64,000 bases of DNA. Origin: Rhizobiaceae bacterium (GTDB lineage Bacteria; Pseudomonadota; Alphaproteobacteria; Rhizobiales; Rhizobiaceae). The notes under the pieces are model-generated. The model made no database searches, had not been told where the DNA came from, and was given only the letters and a program-made list of their open reading frames with translations. Shown in pieces: positions 8,690-20,432 of this stretch. The DNA is taken from contig JAMLJB010000001.1 in NCBI GenBank assembly GCA_023953835.1, positions 2,763,501 to 2,827,500 on the forward strand. Direction: 5' to 3'. Made by a program: the position numbers and the translations under genes. Numbering within the stretch: position 1 is the stretch's first letter; each line of letters starts with the position of its first letter.

Positions 8690-8703
8690 TTGACGCAAGT
8701 CAA
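8690..8703. promoter_or_regulatory. FNR/FixK-like box upstream of ccoG
   Basis: TTGAC-GCAA-GTCAA is a perfect 14-base inverted repeat with FNR/FixK spacing, with C/G in place of T/A at the inner arm position. It lies 70 bases before ccoG in the 158-base gap after ccoP. This suggests that the assembly operon ccoGHIS has its own low-oxygen promoter. Confidence 0.65.
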
Positions 8704-8773
8704 CGCATTCGGGACGGTTCCGTGAGAAGGCGGATCGTTCAGTTCGGCGAAGTGCCGGACAGGAGAGTGTGAT

Positions 8774-10333
8774 ATGCTCGATACAGGTGAAGTAGAGCGG
8801 CTCGAAGTCAGCGCGGTCAACTCCGCACAGGTCCGCCAGCCTCTATATACCAAGAGAGTCAAGATATTCCCCAAGCGCGCAGAAGGGCGTTTCCGCAGCT
8901 TCAAATGGATCGTCATGGCGATCACGCTCGGCATCTACTACCTCGTGCCGTGGCTGCGCTGGGATCGTGGGCCATACGCTCCCGATCAGGCCGTGTTGGT
9001 CGATCTCGCAAACCGGCGCTTTTATTTCTTCTTCATCGAAATCTGGCCGCAGGAATTCTACTTCGTGGCCGGCCTCCTCGTTATGGCGGGCTTCGGCCTT
9101 TTCCTGGTTACCTCCAGCGTGGGGCGGGCGTGGTGCGGCTATACCTGTCCGCAAACCGTCTGGGTCGACCTGTTTATTGCGGTCGAACGTTTTGTCGAAG
9201 GCGACCGCAACGCGCGCATCAAGCTCGATCAGGGCGCATGGTCGGCGGACAAGGTCGTGAAGCGGGTGGCGAAGCACGCCATCTGGCTGGCGATTGCGGT
9301 GGCTACCGGCGGCGCATGGATATTCTACTTCGCTGATGCGCCTTCGCTGTTGGTCGATCTGATCAAGGGGCAGGCGGCGCCTGTCGCCTATATCACCGTC
9401 GCGGTGCTGACTGCCACGACATACGTGTTCGGTGGCCTGATGCGCGAGCAGGTGTGCACCTATATGTGCCCTTGGCCGCGCATTCAGGCGGCGATGCTCG
9501 ACGAGTATTCGCTGACCGTGACCTACAATGACTGGCGTGGCGAGCCTCGCTCGCGGCATGCCAAGAAGGCGGCAGCGGCGGGGCAGGCCGTTGGCGATTG
9601 CGTGGACTGCAATGCGTGTGTGGCCGTCTGCCCGATGGGCATAGACATTCGCGACGGCCAGCAACTCGAATGCATCACCTGCGCCCTTTGCATCGACGCC
9701 TGCGACAGCGTGATGGACAAGATCGGGAAGGAGCGCGGCCTTATCTCCTATGCGACATTGGCCGACTACAACCGCAATATGGACCTCGCGACAGCCGGCG
9801 GAACACAGGCAATCTCACCTCCGCTGGTGCGCGGCGAGGACAAGAAGATCAAGCCTGGCTATGTCCATTTCCGGTTGCGCGAACTTTTCAGGCCGCGCAC
9901 GCTGGTCTACTTTGCGGCATGGTCTGCTGTAGGTCTTTTCATCCTGTACGGCCTGCTGACCCGAGACCGGCTTGAAGTGAACGTGCTCCATGACCGCAAT
10001 CCTCAATATGTCCGGCTTTCGGACGGCTCGATTCGCAACGGCTTTACCGTTAAGCTGCTGAACATGATCCCGGAGCCGCGCACAATCATCGTGACCCTGC
10101 AAGGGTTGAAGGGTGCCGAGATGAGCGTGGTTGGCATGGACCAGCCAGAGGACCGTTCGTTCGCGGTGCAAGTCGAACCTGACAAGCTCAAGACCTTGAA
10201 AGTCTATGTGCGCCAGCCGGTCGATCAGATTGCCGGCCCGGCCCAGCCGTTCAAATTCGTCGTGGAGGACAAGGCGAGCTTCGAGACCGACAGCTACACC
10301 GCGACGTTCGAAGCGCCGGGAGTTGCCAAATGA
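8774..10333 (+). CDS. ccoG: cbb3 oxidase assembly ferredoxin-like protein CcoG (FixG/RdxA)
   Basis: CcoG is a membrane-bound double-cluster iron-sulfur protein, described as a cupric reductase supplying Cu(I) for cbb3 assembly. The 519-residue protein has several membrane helices in the first 240 residues, with cysteines in WCGYTCPQ and CTYMCPWPR. Two 4Fe-4S motifs follow at about residues 276 (CVDCNACVAVCP) and 300 (CITCALCIDACD). Another helix lies near 385-400, and a C-terminal immunoglobulin-like FixG_C domain completes it. It overlaps ccoH by four bases (ATGA). Confidence 0.97.
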   Translation: MLDTGEVERLEVSAVNSAQVRQPLYTKRVKIFPKRAEGRFRSFKWIVMAITLGIYYLVPWLRWDRGPYAPDQAVLVDLANRRFYFFFIEIWPQEFYFVAGLLVMAGFGLFLVTSSVGRAWCGYTCPQTVWVDLFIAVERFVEGDRNARIKLDQGAWSADKVVKRVAKHAIWLAIAVATGGAWIFYFADAPSLLVDLIKGQAAPVAYITVAVLTATTYVFGGLMREQVCTYMCPWPRIQAAMLDEYSLTVTYNDWRGEPRSRHAKKAAAAGQAVGDCVDCNACVAVCPMGIDIRDGQQLECITCALCIDACDSVMDKIGKERGLISYATLADYNRNMDLATAGGTQAISPPLVRGEDKKIKPGYVHFRLRELFRPRTLVYFAAWSAVGLFILYGLLTRDRLEVNVLHDRNPQYVRLSDGSIRNGFTVKLLNMIPEPRTIIVTLQGLKGAEMSVVGMDQPEDRSFAVQVEPDKLKTLKVYVRQPVDQIAGPAQPFKFVVEDKASFETDSYTATFEAPGVAK

Positions 10334-10824
10334 ACGGCCAGGAACGCACGACGGGTTTCACCGGTCGTCACATGCTGCTGGTAATGTTCGCCTTTTTCGG
10401 CATCATCATCGCGGTGAATTTCACCATGGCCTATTTTGCCCGGTCGAGCTGGACCGGCCTTATCGTGGAAAACTCCTATGTCGCCAGTCAGGAGTTCAAC
10501 GCGAAGATGGCCGAAACACGCGCGCAGGATGCCCTCGGCTGGAGTAGCGAGCTTACCGTTGCCGACGGCAGGGTGCGCTACAAGCTGAGCGGCACGGATG
10601 GACACGCAGTGGGTCTTGACGCCGTCACGGTGAAATTCATGCACCCGGTCGACGACCGGGAGGATGAGCGCGTCGAACTGGTGAAAGGCGCTGACGGCAT
10701 TTTTGAAACGAGCCATTCGCTGTCGGACGGCGTATGGCTGGTCGAGATCGAGGCGGATGCCGGCCTTGAAAAGCCGTATAGGGAACTTTTGCGCATTCAT
10801 GTCGCTGGAGGCAGACGGACATGA
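10330..10824 (+). CDS. ccoH: cbb3 oxidase assembly protein CcoH (FixH)
   Basis: The 164-residue protein has an N-terminal membrane helix (about residues 14-36) and a periplasmic beta-rich domain, as in the FixH family. FixH/CcoH binds the CcoP-containing assembly intermediate and is needed for stable cbb3 oxidase. Its start overlaps the ccoG stop and its stop overlaps the ccoI start, each by four bases, so translation of the three is probably coupled. Confidence 0.93.
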   Translation: MNGQERTTGFTGRHMLLVMFAFFGIIIAVNFTMAYFARSSWTGLIVENSYVASQEFNAKMAETRAQDALGWSSELTVADGRVRYKLSGTDGHAVGLDAVTVKFMHPVDDREDERVELVKGADGIFETSHSLSDGVWLVEIEADAGLEKPYRELLRIHVAGGRRT

Positions 10825-13061
10825 CCTGTTGCGCGCCAGGTGCGGACATGGCGCTTCAGGTTGCGGGAGCGCTTCCCTCCGACGATGAGGTGATGCTTTC
10901 GTCGCGCGAACTGGGCAACGGCGTGCGACAGGTTGAGCTTTCGGTTCCGAGCGTGCATTGCGCGGCATGCATACAGTCCGTGGAGCGCGCCCTTTCGGCC
11001 CTGCCCAATGTGGTTCGCGCGCGCGTCAACCTCTCGACCAAGCGGGTTGCAGTGCAATGGAGCGGCGAGGCGCTGCCGCCGATTGTCTCGACGCTCGCCG
11101 CGACAGGATATGTGCCCAATTTGTTCAGCGTCGATCAGGCCGCGAGCGACAAGGCTCTGTCCGAACTGTTCCGCGCCGTCGCGGTGTCCGGCTTCGCCGC
11201 CGCCAACATTATGCTGCTGTCGGTCTCGGTCTGGTCGGGCGCCGAGGGCGCCACCCGCGACCTGTTTCACTGGGTGTCGGCGTTCATCGCCATACCCGCG
11301 CTGCTGATTGCCGGCCGGATTTTCTATCGTTCCGCATGGAGTGCATTGCGTCACGGCCGCCTGAACATGGATGTGCCAATCGCCATCGGCATCACCATGG
11401 CCTATGCGCTCAGCCTCTATGAAACGCTCACGCATGGGCACTATGCCTATTTCGATGCGTCGGTCACGTTGCTGTTTTTCCTGCTTATCGGGCGCACGCT
11501 GGACCATGTGATGCGCGACCGTGCGCGCTCGGCGGTGATCGGGCTGGCGCGGCTCCAGCCGCAGGGCGCGGTCGTCGAGGAATGCGACGGACGGCGGGAA
11601 TATCGTCCAGTGTCCGAGATCGCCGAAGGTTCGCGATTGCTGGTCGCGGCGGGCGAGCGCGTGCCGGTCGATTGCGTTGTCGAGCGCGGGCAATCGGACA
11701 TCGATGCATCGATCACCAACGGAGAAAGCGCGCCCCAAACCGTGGAGCCGGGCAAGGAACTCCGGGCCGGGGTGCTCAATCTGACCGGGCCGCTGGTGCT
11801 GCGCGCATTGCGTCCGGCCTCGTCCTCGTTCCTTGCGGAGATGACACGGCTGATGGAAGCGGCGGAAGGCGGTCGAGCACGCTATCGGCGTTTGGCCGAG
11901 CGCGTTTCGGCACTTTACGCCCCGGTCGTTCACCTGACCGCATTCCTGACCTTCCTCGGATGGATCGTCGCGACCGGCGACTGGCACCGTTCAATCACAA
12001 TCGCAATTGCGGTGCTCATCATAACCTGTCCCTGCGCGCTTGGCCTTGCTGTTCCGATCGTGCAGGTGGTCGCGGCGCGGCGGCTGTTCGAGAGCGGAGT
12101 CATGATGAAAGACGGCGCGGCGCTTGAGCGGCTTGTGGGCGTCGATAAAGCGGTGTTCGACAAGACGGGCACGCTCACGCTCGGCAGCCCGCGCCTCGTC
12201 AACGGCTCCGAAATCAGCGTTTCGCACATGGCGATCGCCCGTGAGCTTGCGGCGCATTCACGGCATCCGGTCTCCCGCGCCATCATGGCGGAAGGCGTGA
12301 GCGGCCCGGACCGTATTCTGGACATTGAGGAAGTGCCGGGCTGCGGTGTCAAGGGTCGGCTTGGCAAGGACAAGTGGACGCTTGGCCGCGCAAAATGGGC
12401 CGCTCCCGGTTCTCCCGGCGCACATGGCACGGTACTTGCGAAGAATGGCGTCGAAGTCGCCGCCTTTTCGTTCGACGACCGGCTGCGGCCTGAGGCCAAA
12501 GCCGCAATCGCCGAACTCGGGCGGCAGCACATCGACGTGTCGATGCTCTCCGGCGACGTGCAGGCTCAATGTGATTCAGTCGCGTCGCGGCTTTCCATCG
12601 ATGACTACACGGCGGAGCTTCTGCCCGCCGGAAAGGTCGAACGCATCAGCGAGTTGGTCGAGAGCGGCCACAACGTTCTGATGGTGGGGGACGGGCTGAA
12701 CGATGCGCCCGCGCTGGCAGCCGCCCAGGTTTCGATGGCGCCCGCGACTGCGGCGGATATCGGTCGCAATGCCGCGGATTTTGTATTCCTCGGGGAGGGG
12801 CTGGACGCGGTGCCGCTCGCCATCGATGTCGCACGGCGCGCGGATCGCCTAGTCAAGGAAAACATCGGGCTGGCAATCGTCTACAATGCCTTCGCGGTTC
12901 CGATTGCCATTCTCGGCTATGTGACGCCGTTGATAGCGGCCGTTGCAATGTCGGCGTCGTCGCTGCTGGTGATCGGCAATGCGCTGCGGCTCAGCGCGCG
13001 GGGCAAGCGGACCGCAAAGCCGACGACAGGCGGAACCATGTTGCGCGAGGCGGTGCAGTGA
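10821..13061 (+). CDS. ccoI: Copper-transporting P-type ATPase CcoI (FixI)
   Basis: CcoI is a P1B-type ATPase that moves copper across the inner membrane for cbb3 maturation. The 746 residues contain, in order: a Cys-rich start (TCCAPG), an N-terminal heavy-metal domain with C47-A-A-C50, membrane helices, the CPC transport motif at about 403-405, the phosphorylation motif DKTGTLT at about 447, the SRHPVSRAI nucleotide-binding HP motif, and GDGLNDAPAL. The HMA domain and CPC together indicate Cu(I). It is coupled to ccoH and ccoS by overlaps of four bases each. Confidence 0.97.
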   Translation: MTCCAPGADMALQVAGALPSDDEVMLSSRELGNGVRQVELSVPSVHCAACIQSVERALSALPNVVRARVNLSTKRVAVQWSGEALPPIVSTLAATGYVPNLFSVDQAASDKALSELFRAVAVSGFAAANIMLLSVSVWSGAEGATRDLFHWVSAFIAIPALLIAGRIFYRSAWSALRHGRLNMDVPIAIGITMAYALSLYETLTHGHYAYFDASVTLLFFLLIGRTLDHVMRDRARSAVIGLARLQPQGAVVEECDGRREYRPVSEIAEGSRLLVAAGERVPVDCVVERGQSDIDASITNGESAPQTVEPGKELRAGVLNLTGPLVLRALRPASSSFLAEMTRLMEAAEGGRARYRRLAERVSALYAPVVHLTAFLTFLGWIVATGDWHRSITIAIAVLIITCPCALGLAVPIVQVVAARRLFESGVMMKDGAALERLVGVDKAVFDKTGTLTLGSPRLVNGSEISVSHMAIARELAAHSRHPVSRAIMAEGVSGPDRILDIEEVPGCGVKGRLGKDKWTLGRAKWAAPGSPGAHGTVLAKNGVEVAAFSFDDRLRPEAKAAIAELGRQHIDVSMLSGDVQAQCDSVASRLSIDDYTAELLPAGKVERISELVESGHNVLMVGDGLNDAPALAAAQVSMAPATAADIGRNAADFVFLGEGLDAVPLAIDVARRADRLVKENIGLAIVYNAFAVPIAILGYVTPLIAAVAMSASSLLVIGNALRLSARGKRTAKPTTGGTMLREAVQ

Positions 13062-13210
13062 CCAACCTCGTCTTTCTGATCCCGGCGGCGTTGATCCTCG
13101 GGGCTATGGGCCTCGTCGGCTTCCTTTGGGCGTTGCGCAGCGGCCAATATGAGGACCTTGATGGGGCCGCGCACCGAATCCTGCTGGATGATGACGAAGC
13201 GCCTGCGCCG

Positions 13211-13228
<18 letters not shown>
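13058..13228 (+). CDS. ccoS: cbb3 oxidase maturation protein CcoS
   Basis: This 56-residue protein starts at GTG 13058, overlapping the ccoI stop by four bases. One membrane helix (about residues 4-27) is followed by the family signature [20 protein letters not shown] and an acidic then basic tail. CcoS is needed to insert redox cofactors into cbb3 oxidase. Its last six codons overlap the 3' end of ureG on the opposite strand by 18 bases. Confidence 0.95.
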
Positions 13229-13878
<650 letters not shown>

Positions 13879-13882
<4 letters not shown>

Positions 13883-14535
13883 GATCTGAACACCCTTGAA
13901 TATTGAACTTCGTGTTTCATGGACATGATATCGGAACGGATGGATGCCGATCCAAGATCGTCGATTGTGGATGCGGCGGCGCGTGCCGCCGTGTCGAGCA
14001 AGGCCGTTTCCAGCCCGGCGATGACCGCGACGCCATCGCGTTGCCCAAGGGGCACGAGCCGAACGGACGCCTGCACGAGGTTGGAAACAAAGGCATGCAG
14101 ATAGGCCGTGAGCGCTTTTTCCAGCGCGATGCCGTGGCGCCCCGCCGTCAAACCGACGGCAACCGGATAGGGAAGGGCGCCAGCGTGCGCCTCGCCCCAT
14201 GCGGCTGCGGCTTCGGTGAACGCTGCGCCCTGAAGGGTTGTTTCCATGTGCCGCTCGCGCGAGCTCGCCATCGCAGCCGCTAGCTCCGCCAGTTCGCCGC
14301 AATCGCCGCCGCTGTCCGCCTCGCGCCAGCTTGCCGCAAGGATCACTGCGTCGTTCCATGCCGAACCGTGCGCCAGCAGGTCGTGCAGCCAGTCCGCAAG
14401 TGAGGCGCGATCGAGGATGACGCCGTCATGGATCGCCCGTTCCATGCCGTGGCTGTAGGCAAATGACCCGACCGGAAACGCGGGTGACAACCAGGTCAGC
14501 AGCCGCAGCAGCGATCGCTCTTCTTGATCAGTCAT
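13879..14535 (-). CDS. ureF: Urease accessory protein UreF
   Basis: UreF is a helical protein that bridges UreD and UreG in the nickel-insertion complex. The 218-residue protein begins [13 protein letters not shown] and has the family motif [16 protein letters not shown] near the N-terminus. Mid-protein is a helix holding [12 protein letters not shown], and it ends [14 protein letters not shown], the typical end with a conserved basic tail. ATG 14535 overlaps the 3' end of ureE by eight bases. A longer in-frame extension upstream lies in the His-rich ureE tail and is rejected. Confidence 0.95.
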
Positions 14536-15040
14536 GGTGATGATGGCCATGTGAATGGTCATGCCCATGATCGTGGTCGTGTCCATGGTCGTGCTTGTGA
14601 CCGTGGTGGCCGGCGTGGCTGTGATACGCCCCATGAACAGGCTGGAACCGCTCGATAACATCTTCCACCCGCGCGCCAAGTCCCTCCAGCATGTCGCGGA
14701 TGACATGATCGCGCTGGATCAGGATGCGGTTTTCGTCGATCTGCGCGGCGAGATGGCGGTTGCCAAGGTGCCAGGCCAGATGGCGGATCGGACAGATGTC
14801 TGTCGCCGTGATGGCGTAGAGCTTTTCCTTGGCCGCAATGATCTCGATGGTCCTGCCATCCTCCAGCACCAGCCGGTCGCCATCGCCGAAGAGAACCGCT
14901 TCGGGGAGGTCAACCATCACTTTGTCGCCCTGATTGGTGGCAATCGCCTTGCGGCGCAGATGCCGTTCGGTGTGGTCCAGCACGACTGTTCCGAATGGCT
15001 CGGTGTCGTCTGCGTGGCGGTGCGAAATGGCGCGAAGCAT
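14528..15040 (-). CDS. ureE: Urease accessory nickel chaperone UreE with long His-rich tail
   Basis: UreE is a dimeric metallochaperone that feeds nickel to urease. The 170-residue protein has an N-terminal peptide-binding-like domain (to about residue 75). A C-terminal metal-binding domain includes [18 protein letters not shown]. The last 35 residues contain 18 histidines alternating with Asp and Gly, as in nickel-storing UreE proteins of Klebsiella type. It sits 21 bases after ureC and overlaps ureF by eight bases. Confidence 0.96.
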   Translation of the reverse strand: MLRAISHRHADDTEPFGTVVLDHTERHLRRKAIATNQGDKVMVDLPEAVLFGDGDRLVLEDGRTIEIIAAKEKLYAITATDICPIRHLAWHLGNRHLAAQIDENRILIQRDHVIRDMLEGLGARVEDVIERFQPVHGAYHSHAGHHGHKHDHGHDHDHGHDHSHGHHHHD

Positions 15041-15061
15041 GTCAGATGCCGGGGTCAGGAC

Positions 15062-16773
<1,712 letters not shown>

Positions 16774-16774
<1 letters not shown>

Positions 16775-17079
16775 CAGAGCTTTCCCATTATTTTCTGCTG
16801 GAATCCATACACTTCGCGCTTGCCGCCATAGGGCACCAGCCGCACTTCGCGCGTCTGGCCGGGTTCGAAGCGCACGGCGGTCCCGGCGGCTATGTCGAGA
16901 CGCTTTCCGCGCGCGGCGTCACGGTCGAAATCGAGCGCGGAATTGGCTTCGAAGAAGTGGTAGTGCGAGCCGACCTGAACAGGACGGTCGCCGCGATTGG
17001 CGACAACCAGCGTTACGGCATCGACGCCGTCGTTGAGGGTGATGTCGCCCGGAACGGTAAGGATTTCGCCGGGGATCAT
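16774..17079 (-). CDS. ureB: Urease beta subunit
   Basis: This 101-residue structural subunit carries the motifs [54 protein letters not shown] and [11 protein letters not shown]. Together these are diagnostic for UreB. ATG 17079 is chosen over a longer frame that runs back into ureJ. There is a one-base gap from the ureJ stop and a one-base overlap with ureC. Confidence 0.97.
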
Positions 17080-17080
17080 A

Positions 17081-17650
17081 TCAGGCTCCCGCCACCAGCC
17101 ACAGGCCGCCGAGCGCGGTGAGCGCACCCGCGATGCGCGTGGCCATGCGTCCACCTCGTCCCATCAAAAGCCCGAAGCCGACGCCCGCCGCGTGAAGCAC
17201 GGCCGTGGCGATGGCAAAGCCGATCATGAAGGGCAGCGCGCCTGCTTCACCCAATTCACCGCCATGCGCATAACCGTGGAAGAAGGCAAAGAACCCGACC
17301 ATCGCCATTCCCGCAACGGTCGGCACCTGCAAGGCAACCATCGCCAGCAGGCCGAGCACCACAACCGACGCGGCAATTGTCGGCTCCACGAAGGGCAGGC
17401 CGATGCTGGTGAAGGACGCGGCAAAGCCGATCATCATGGTGCATACGAACGCCGTGGGCACCAGCCAGATGGCTCGCCCGCCAAGCAGCGAGGCCCACAG
17501 GCCGACGCCGACCATGGCCAGTATGTGGTCAAGGCCGAACAGCGGGTGGGAGAAGCCGGCCGCGAATGAACCGTGTTCGGCAGGGTTAAGATGCGCGAAA
17601 GCCGGGGTCGAGAGGGTCAGCGCAAAGAGGAGAATAGCGAGTCTTTTCAT
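17081..17650 (-). CDS. ureJ: HupE/UreJ family membrane protein
   Basis: This 189-residue protein has a cleavable signal peptide ([19 protein letters not shown]). The metal-binding signature [16 protein letters not shown] comes next, and then about five or six membrane helices. HupE/UreJ proteins are thought to carry nickel or cobalt across membranes, and the location between ureA and ureB supports nickel supply to urease. Transport itself is inferred from the family. It lies 17 bases after ureA and one base before ureB. Confidence 0.92.
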   Translation of the reverse strand: MKRLAILLFALTLSTPAFAHLNPAEHGSFAAGFSHPLFGLDHILAMVGVGLWASLLGGRAIWLVPTAFVCTMMIGFAASFTSIGLPFVEPTIAASVVVLGLLAMVALQVPTVAGMAMVGFFAFFHGYAHGGELGEAGALPFMIGFAIATAVLHAAGVGFGLLMGRGGRMATRIAGALTALGGLWLVAGA

Positions 17651-17667
17651 GATGCTCTCGTTTCGAA

Positions 17668-17970
17668 TTAACGGATCGGTTCGTGGACTGTGACAAGCTT
17701 TACGCCGTCGGGAAAGGTGGCTTCGACCTGGACATCGTGGATCATCTCCGCAACACCCTCCATGACCTGGTCGCGCGCCACCACATGGGCGCCCGCTTCC
17801 ATCAAGTCCGCGACGGAGCGCCCGTCACGTGCACCCTCAACGACGAAATCGCTGATGAGGGCAATGGCCTCAGGGTGATTGAGCTTGACGCCGCGCTCTA
17901 GCCGCTTGCGGGCGACGATGGCGGCCATCGCTATCAGAAGTTTGTCTTTCTCGCGGGGTGTCAGGTTCAT
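17668..17970 (-). CDS. ureA: Urease gamma subunit
   Basis: This 100-residue protein has the UreA signatures [39 protein letters not shown] in two adjacent segments, and [20 protein letters not shown] at the C-terminus. It forms the trimeric urease unit with UreB and UreC. It starts eight bases after ureD and belongs to the same transcript. Confidence 0.98.
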   Translation of the reverse strand: MNLTPREKDKLLIAMAAIVARKRLERGVKLNHPEAIALISDFVVEGARDGRSVADLMEAGAHVVARDQVMEGVAEMIHDVQVEATFPDGVKLVTVHEPIR

Positions 17971-17978
17971 GCCGGTAC

Positions 17979-18824
17979 TCAGATTCTCCAGACTTTGGGA
18001 AGTATCCTACCGCGCATCAGCGCGGTCAGTGCGGGTTCAAGAGCGCGCCTGAGCGACAGGCTGTCGGGCGCAGTGAGGCGTGCGACCAGCTTGCCGTCGA
18101 ACGCACTTGCGCCTCCGGATTCGCCAAATGCCTCGCGCACAGGATCGAGCAGTGTGTCGGCGTCCTTCGAGATCAGCAGCACGGCGGCCATCGCCATGTC
18201 GCCATTCAGCAGGCAGGGCCGCGCAAGTTGCCGGGCAATGGCTCCCTCTAGCCGGATGTCGTCGGCGAACACGAGCCTGCCGTTGCGGCGAATGCGCCAG
18301 CGGTCGCGGAACATGCCCGCATTGACGGTTTCGTCCATGGCCTTGCGCCCAAACAGCACGGATTCGACCGCCAGCAATTCGGCGTCGTCGTGCAGGTCGG
18401 CCTCAAGCGAGCGGGCAAGGCGACCCTCGTTGAACAGGATCGTCTCCTGCGGCAGCCACGCAATCCGCGCACCTCTATCGACGATCAATTTCGTCGTGAC
18501 CCGCGCAATGTCTCCGGTCGATCGATAGACGCGTTCGCATGCCTGCGTGGTGACGACCAGTTCGGCGTCGCTGTGCGCCGCGATCTCGGTTTCAATGCGG
18601 TCGCCGCCGGTCAGGCCGCCCGCCGTGTTGATGAGAATGGCCTCCTGCGGATCGGTCGGGATTGCCTTCGCGGGGAGGCGGATCTTGGAGCAGCCGGATT
18701 GATAGAGTTCGCTCAGCCGCGTCGCGCCATGCTTGCGGTGCAGCACGAGCCGTGCGCGCCCTTCGGCACGTTGCATGCGCGGCGCGGCAACGGGCTTCTC
18801 AGAGCATGAGATGTCTGCGTACAT
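17979..18824 (-). CDS. ureD: Urease accessory protein UreD (UreH)
   Basis: UreD is the scaffold that binds apo-urease and receives nickel from UreF-UreG. Diagnostic segments are [59 protein letters not shown] and [19 protein letters not shown] chose ATG 18824 (281 residues), which overlaps urtE by 26 bases. ATG 18776, 22 bases after the urtE stop, is the alternative and would remove 16 residues. Neither has a strong ribosome site, so coupling to urtE translation is likely. The gene links the urea transporter and urease into one unit. Confidence 0.9.
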   Translation of the reverse strand: MYADISCSEKPVAAPRMQRAEGRARLVLHRKHGATRLSELYQSGCSKIRLPAKAIPTDPQEAILINTAGGLTGGDRIETEIAAHSDAELVVTTQACERVYRSTGDIARVTTKLIVDRGARIAWLPQETILFNEGRLARSLEADLHDDAELLAVESVLFGRKAMDETVNAGMFRDRWRIRRNGRLVFADDIRLEGAIARQLARPCLLNGDMAMAAVLLISKDADTLLDPVREAFGESGGASAFDGKLVARLTAPDSLSLRRALEPALTALMRGRILPKVWRI

Positions 18825-19494
18825 CCGGGTCGTCCAGGCCAGCGGCTTCACCATCGAAAACGATCTCGCCACGATCCATGATCGCGACGTGGTCCGCAAG
18901 CCCGCGCGCAAATTCCAGATATTGTTCCACGAGAATGATGGTCAGGCCCACCGTGTCGCGCAGGAACTGGATGGCGCGCCCGATGTCCTTGATGATGGAG
19001 GGCTGGATGCCCTCGGTCGGCTCGTCCAGCACCAGCAGCTTGGGTCGCATGACCAGGGCGCGCCCAATGGCCAATTGCTGCTGCTGGCCGCCGGAGAGAT
19101 CGCCGCCGCGCCTTGTGAGCATGGATTTCAGCACCGGGAACAGTTCGAACACATGTTCCGGGACCGTGCGTTCCGAGCGCTTGAGCGGCGCAAAGCCGGT
19201 TTCCAGGTTTTCCTTGACCGTCAACAGCGGGAAGATCTCCCGCCCTTGCGGCACAAAAGCTATACCCGACCGGGCGCGGTCATAAGACGTTGCCCGGCCG
19301 AGTTCCTTCCCCTCGAAGGTTATTCTTCCGCTGGTAAGCGTGTGGTGTCCGACGATGGCGCGCATCAGCGAGGTCTTGCCGACGCCGTTGCGCCCCAGCA
19401 CGCAGGTTATCTTGCCGGTCTGCGCAGTGAGCGAGACCCCGCGCAGCGCCTGCGCCGCGCCATAGTGCAGCGTCGCGTCGGAAACGGAGAGCAT
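18799..19494 (-). CDS. urtE: Urea ABC transporter ATP-binding protein UrtE
   Basis: UrtE is one of two ATPases of the high-affinity urea importer and belongs to the LivF family. The 231-residue protein has Walker A GRNGVGKTS, the Q-loop FVPQGREIFPLLTVKENLE, the signature LSGGQQQQLAIGRAL, Walker B LLVLDEPTEGIQPS and the H-loop region LVEQYLEFA. Its ATG overlaps the stop of the 63-codon upstream gene by one base. Direct continuation into ureDABC shows the transporter serves urease. Confidence 0.97.
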   Translation of the reverse strand: MLSVSDATLHYGAAQALRGVSLTAQTGKITCVLGRNGVGKTSLMRAIVGHHTLTSGRITFEGKELGRATSYDRARSGIAFVPQGREIFPLLTVKENLETGFAPLKRSERTVPEHVFELFPVLKSMLTRRGGDLSGGQQQQLAIGRALVMRPKLLVLDEPTEGIQPSIIKDIGRAIQFLRDTVGLTIILVEQYLEFARGLADHVAIMDRGEIVFDGEAAGLDDPDVRRHLML

Positions 19495-19685
19495 CAGTCG
19501 TCCTGTCCGTTCAGGCTGATGGTGAAGCTTTGTTCGCGCTCTTCCATCTGGCCATATGGAGGCGTGTGGACGCGTGTCCAGTCGCTGACATATTCGGCCA
19601 GCGGATGCGCAGCCGGTTCTTGGCGGCGGCGTTCCGCAAGGACTGTTTCCATAAGCGCAAGGTTTACCCGTCTGATCATGGTCAT
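19494..19685 (-). CDS. Small unknown protein encoded between urtD and urtE
   Basis: This 63-codon frame starts at ATG 19685, overlapping the urtD stop by four bases (ATGA). It stops at 19494, overlapping the urtE start by one base (TGATG). Such double coupling is strong evidence of translation. The product has a basic helical first half (RRVNLALMETVLAERRRQE), an aromatic middle (YVSDWTRVHTPPYG) and an acidic end. It has no membrane helix, signal peptide or cysteine. A second ATG at 19679 would shorten it by two residues. I do not recognise the family and it is not a standard urt component. It may be a small partner of the transporter ATPases or a regulator; that is only a guess from position. 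Confidence 0.75.
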   Translation of the reverse strand: MTMIRRVNLALMETVLAERRRQEPAAHPLAEYVSDWTRVHTPPYGQMEEREQSFTISLNGQDD

Positions 19686-20428
19686 CTCCCGAGATAGACT
19701 TCGATTACGCGTGGGTCCGCCGACACATGGTCGAGCGACCCTTCAGAAAGCACCGACCCTTCGTGAAGGCAGGTCACCCTCACGTCGAGATCGCGAACGA
19801 AATGCATGTCGTGTTCGACGACGATGACCGAATGTGTCTGCGCCACCTCCTTGAGCAGGCGGCTGGTTTCATTCGTTTCGGCGTCCGTCATCCCGGCGAC
19901 CGGCTCGTCGACAAGCAACAGCTTTGGGTCCTGCGCGAGCAGCATTCCGATTTCGAGCCATTGTTTCTGGCCGTGGCTCAGTTCGCCCGCGCGTTCGCTC
20001 CGACGCTTCGTCAGGCGAATGATTTCCAGAATCGAATCAATCTCCTGGCGCTCCTTGCTGCTCAACTGGTGGAACAGCGCGCCGAAGATGCTGCGGCTGC
20101 CCTTGAGCGAAAGTGCGATATTGTCCTCGACGGTGTGCATTTCGAACACCGTCGGCTTCTGGAACTTGCGACCGATGCCGAGATTGGCGATCTCTGTTTC
20201 GTCCAGCCGGGTCAGATCATATTCGGCGTCGAAGAATACTTCACCCGTGTCGGGGCGGGTCTTGCCGGTGATGATGTCCATCATTGTCGTCTTGCCCGCG
20301 CCATTGGGGCCGATGATGGCGCGCATCTCGCCCTTGCCGAGCGTCAGCGACAGGTTATTGATCGCTTTGAAACCGTCGAAGGCGACGGACACACCGTCCA
20401 GGTAGAGAATGGTATGGGCCTTGTTCAT
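19682..20428 (-). CDS. urtD: Urea ABC transporter ATP-binding protein UrtD
   Basis: UrtD is the LivG-type ATPase of the urea importer. The 248-residue protein has Walker A GPNGAGKTTMMD, a Q-loop at RKFQKPTVFEMHTVEDN, the signature LSHGQKQWLEIGMLL (SHGQ as in urt proteins), Walker B LLLVDEPVAGMTDAE and the switch His in VIVVEHDMHFVRDL. The in-frame stretch upstream of ATG 20428 overlaps urtC in another frame and is excluded. It starts four bases after the urtC stop. Confidence 0.96.
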   Translation of the reverse strand: MNKAHTILYLDGVSVAFDGFKAINNLSLTLGKGEMRAIIGPNGAGKTTMMDIITGKTRPDTGEVFFDAEYDLTRLDETEIANLGIGRKFQKPTVFEMHTVEDNIALSLKGSRSIFGALFHQLSSKERQEIDSILEIIRLTKRRSERAGELSHGQKQWLEIGMLLAQDPKLLLVDEPVAGMTDAETNETSRLLKEVAQTHSVIVVEHDMHFVRDLDVRVTCLHEGSVLSEGSLDHVSADPRVIEVYLGR

Positions 20429-20432
20429 GCCA

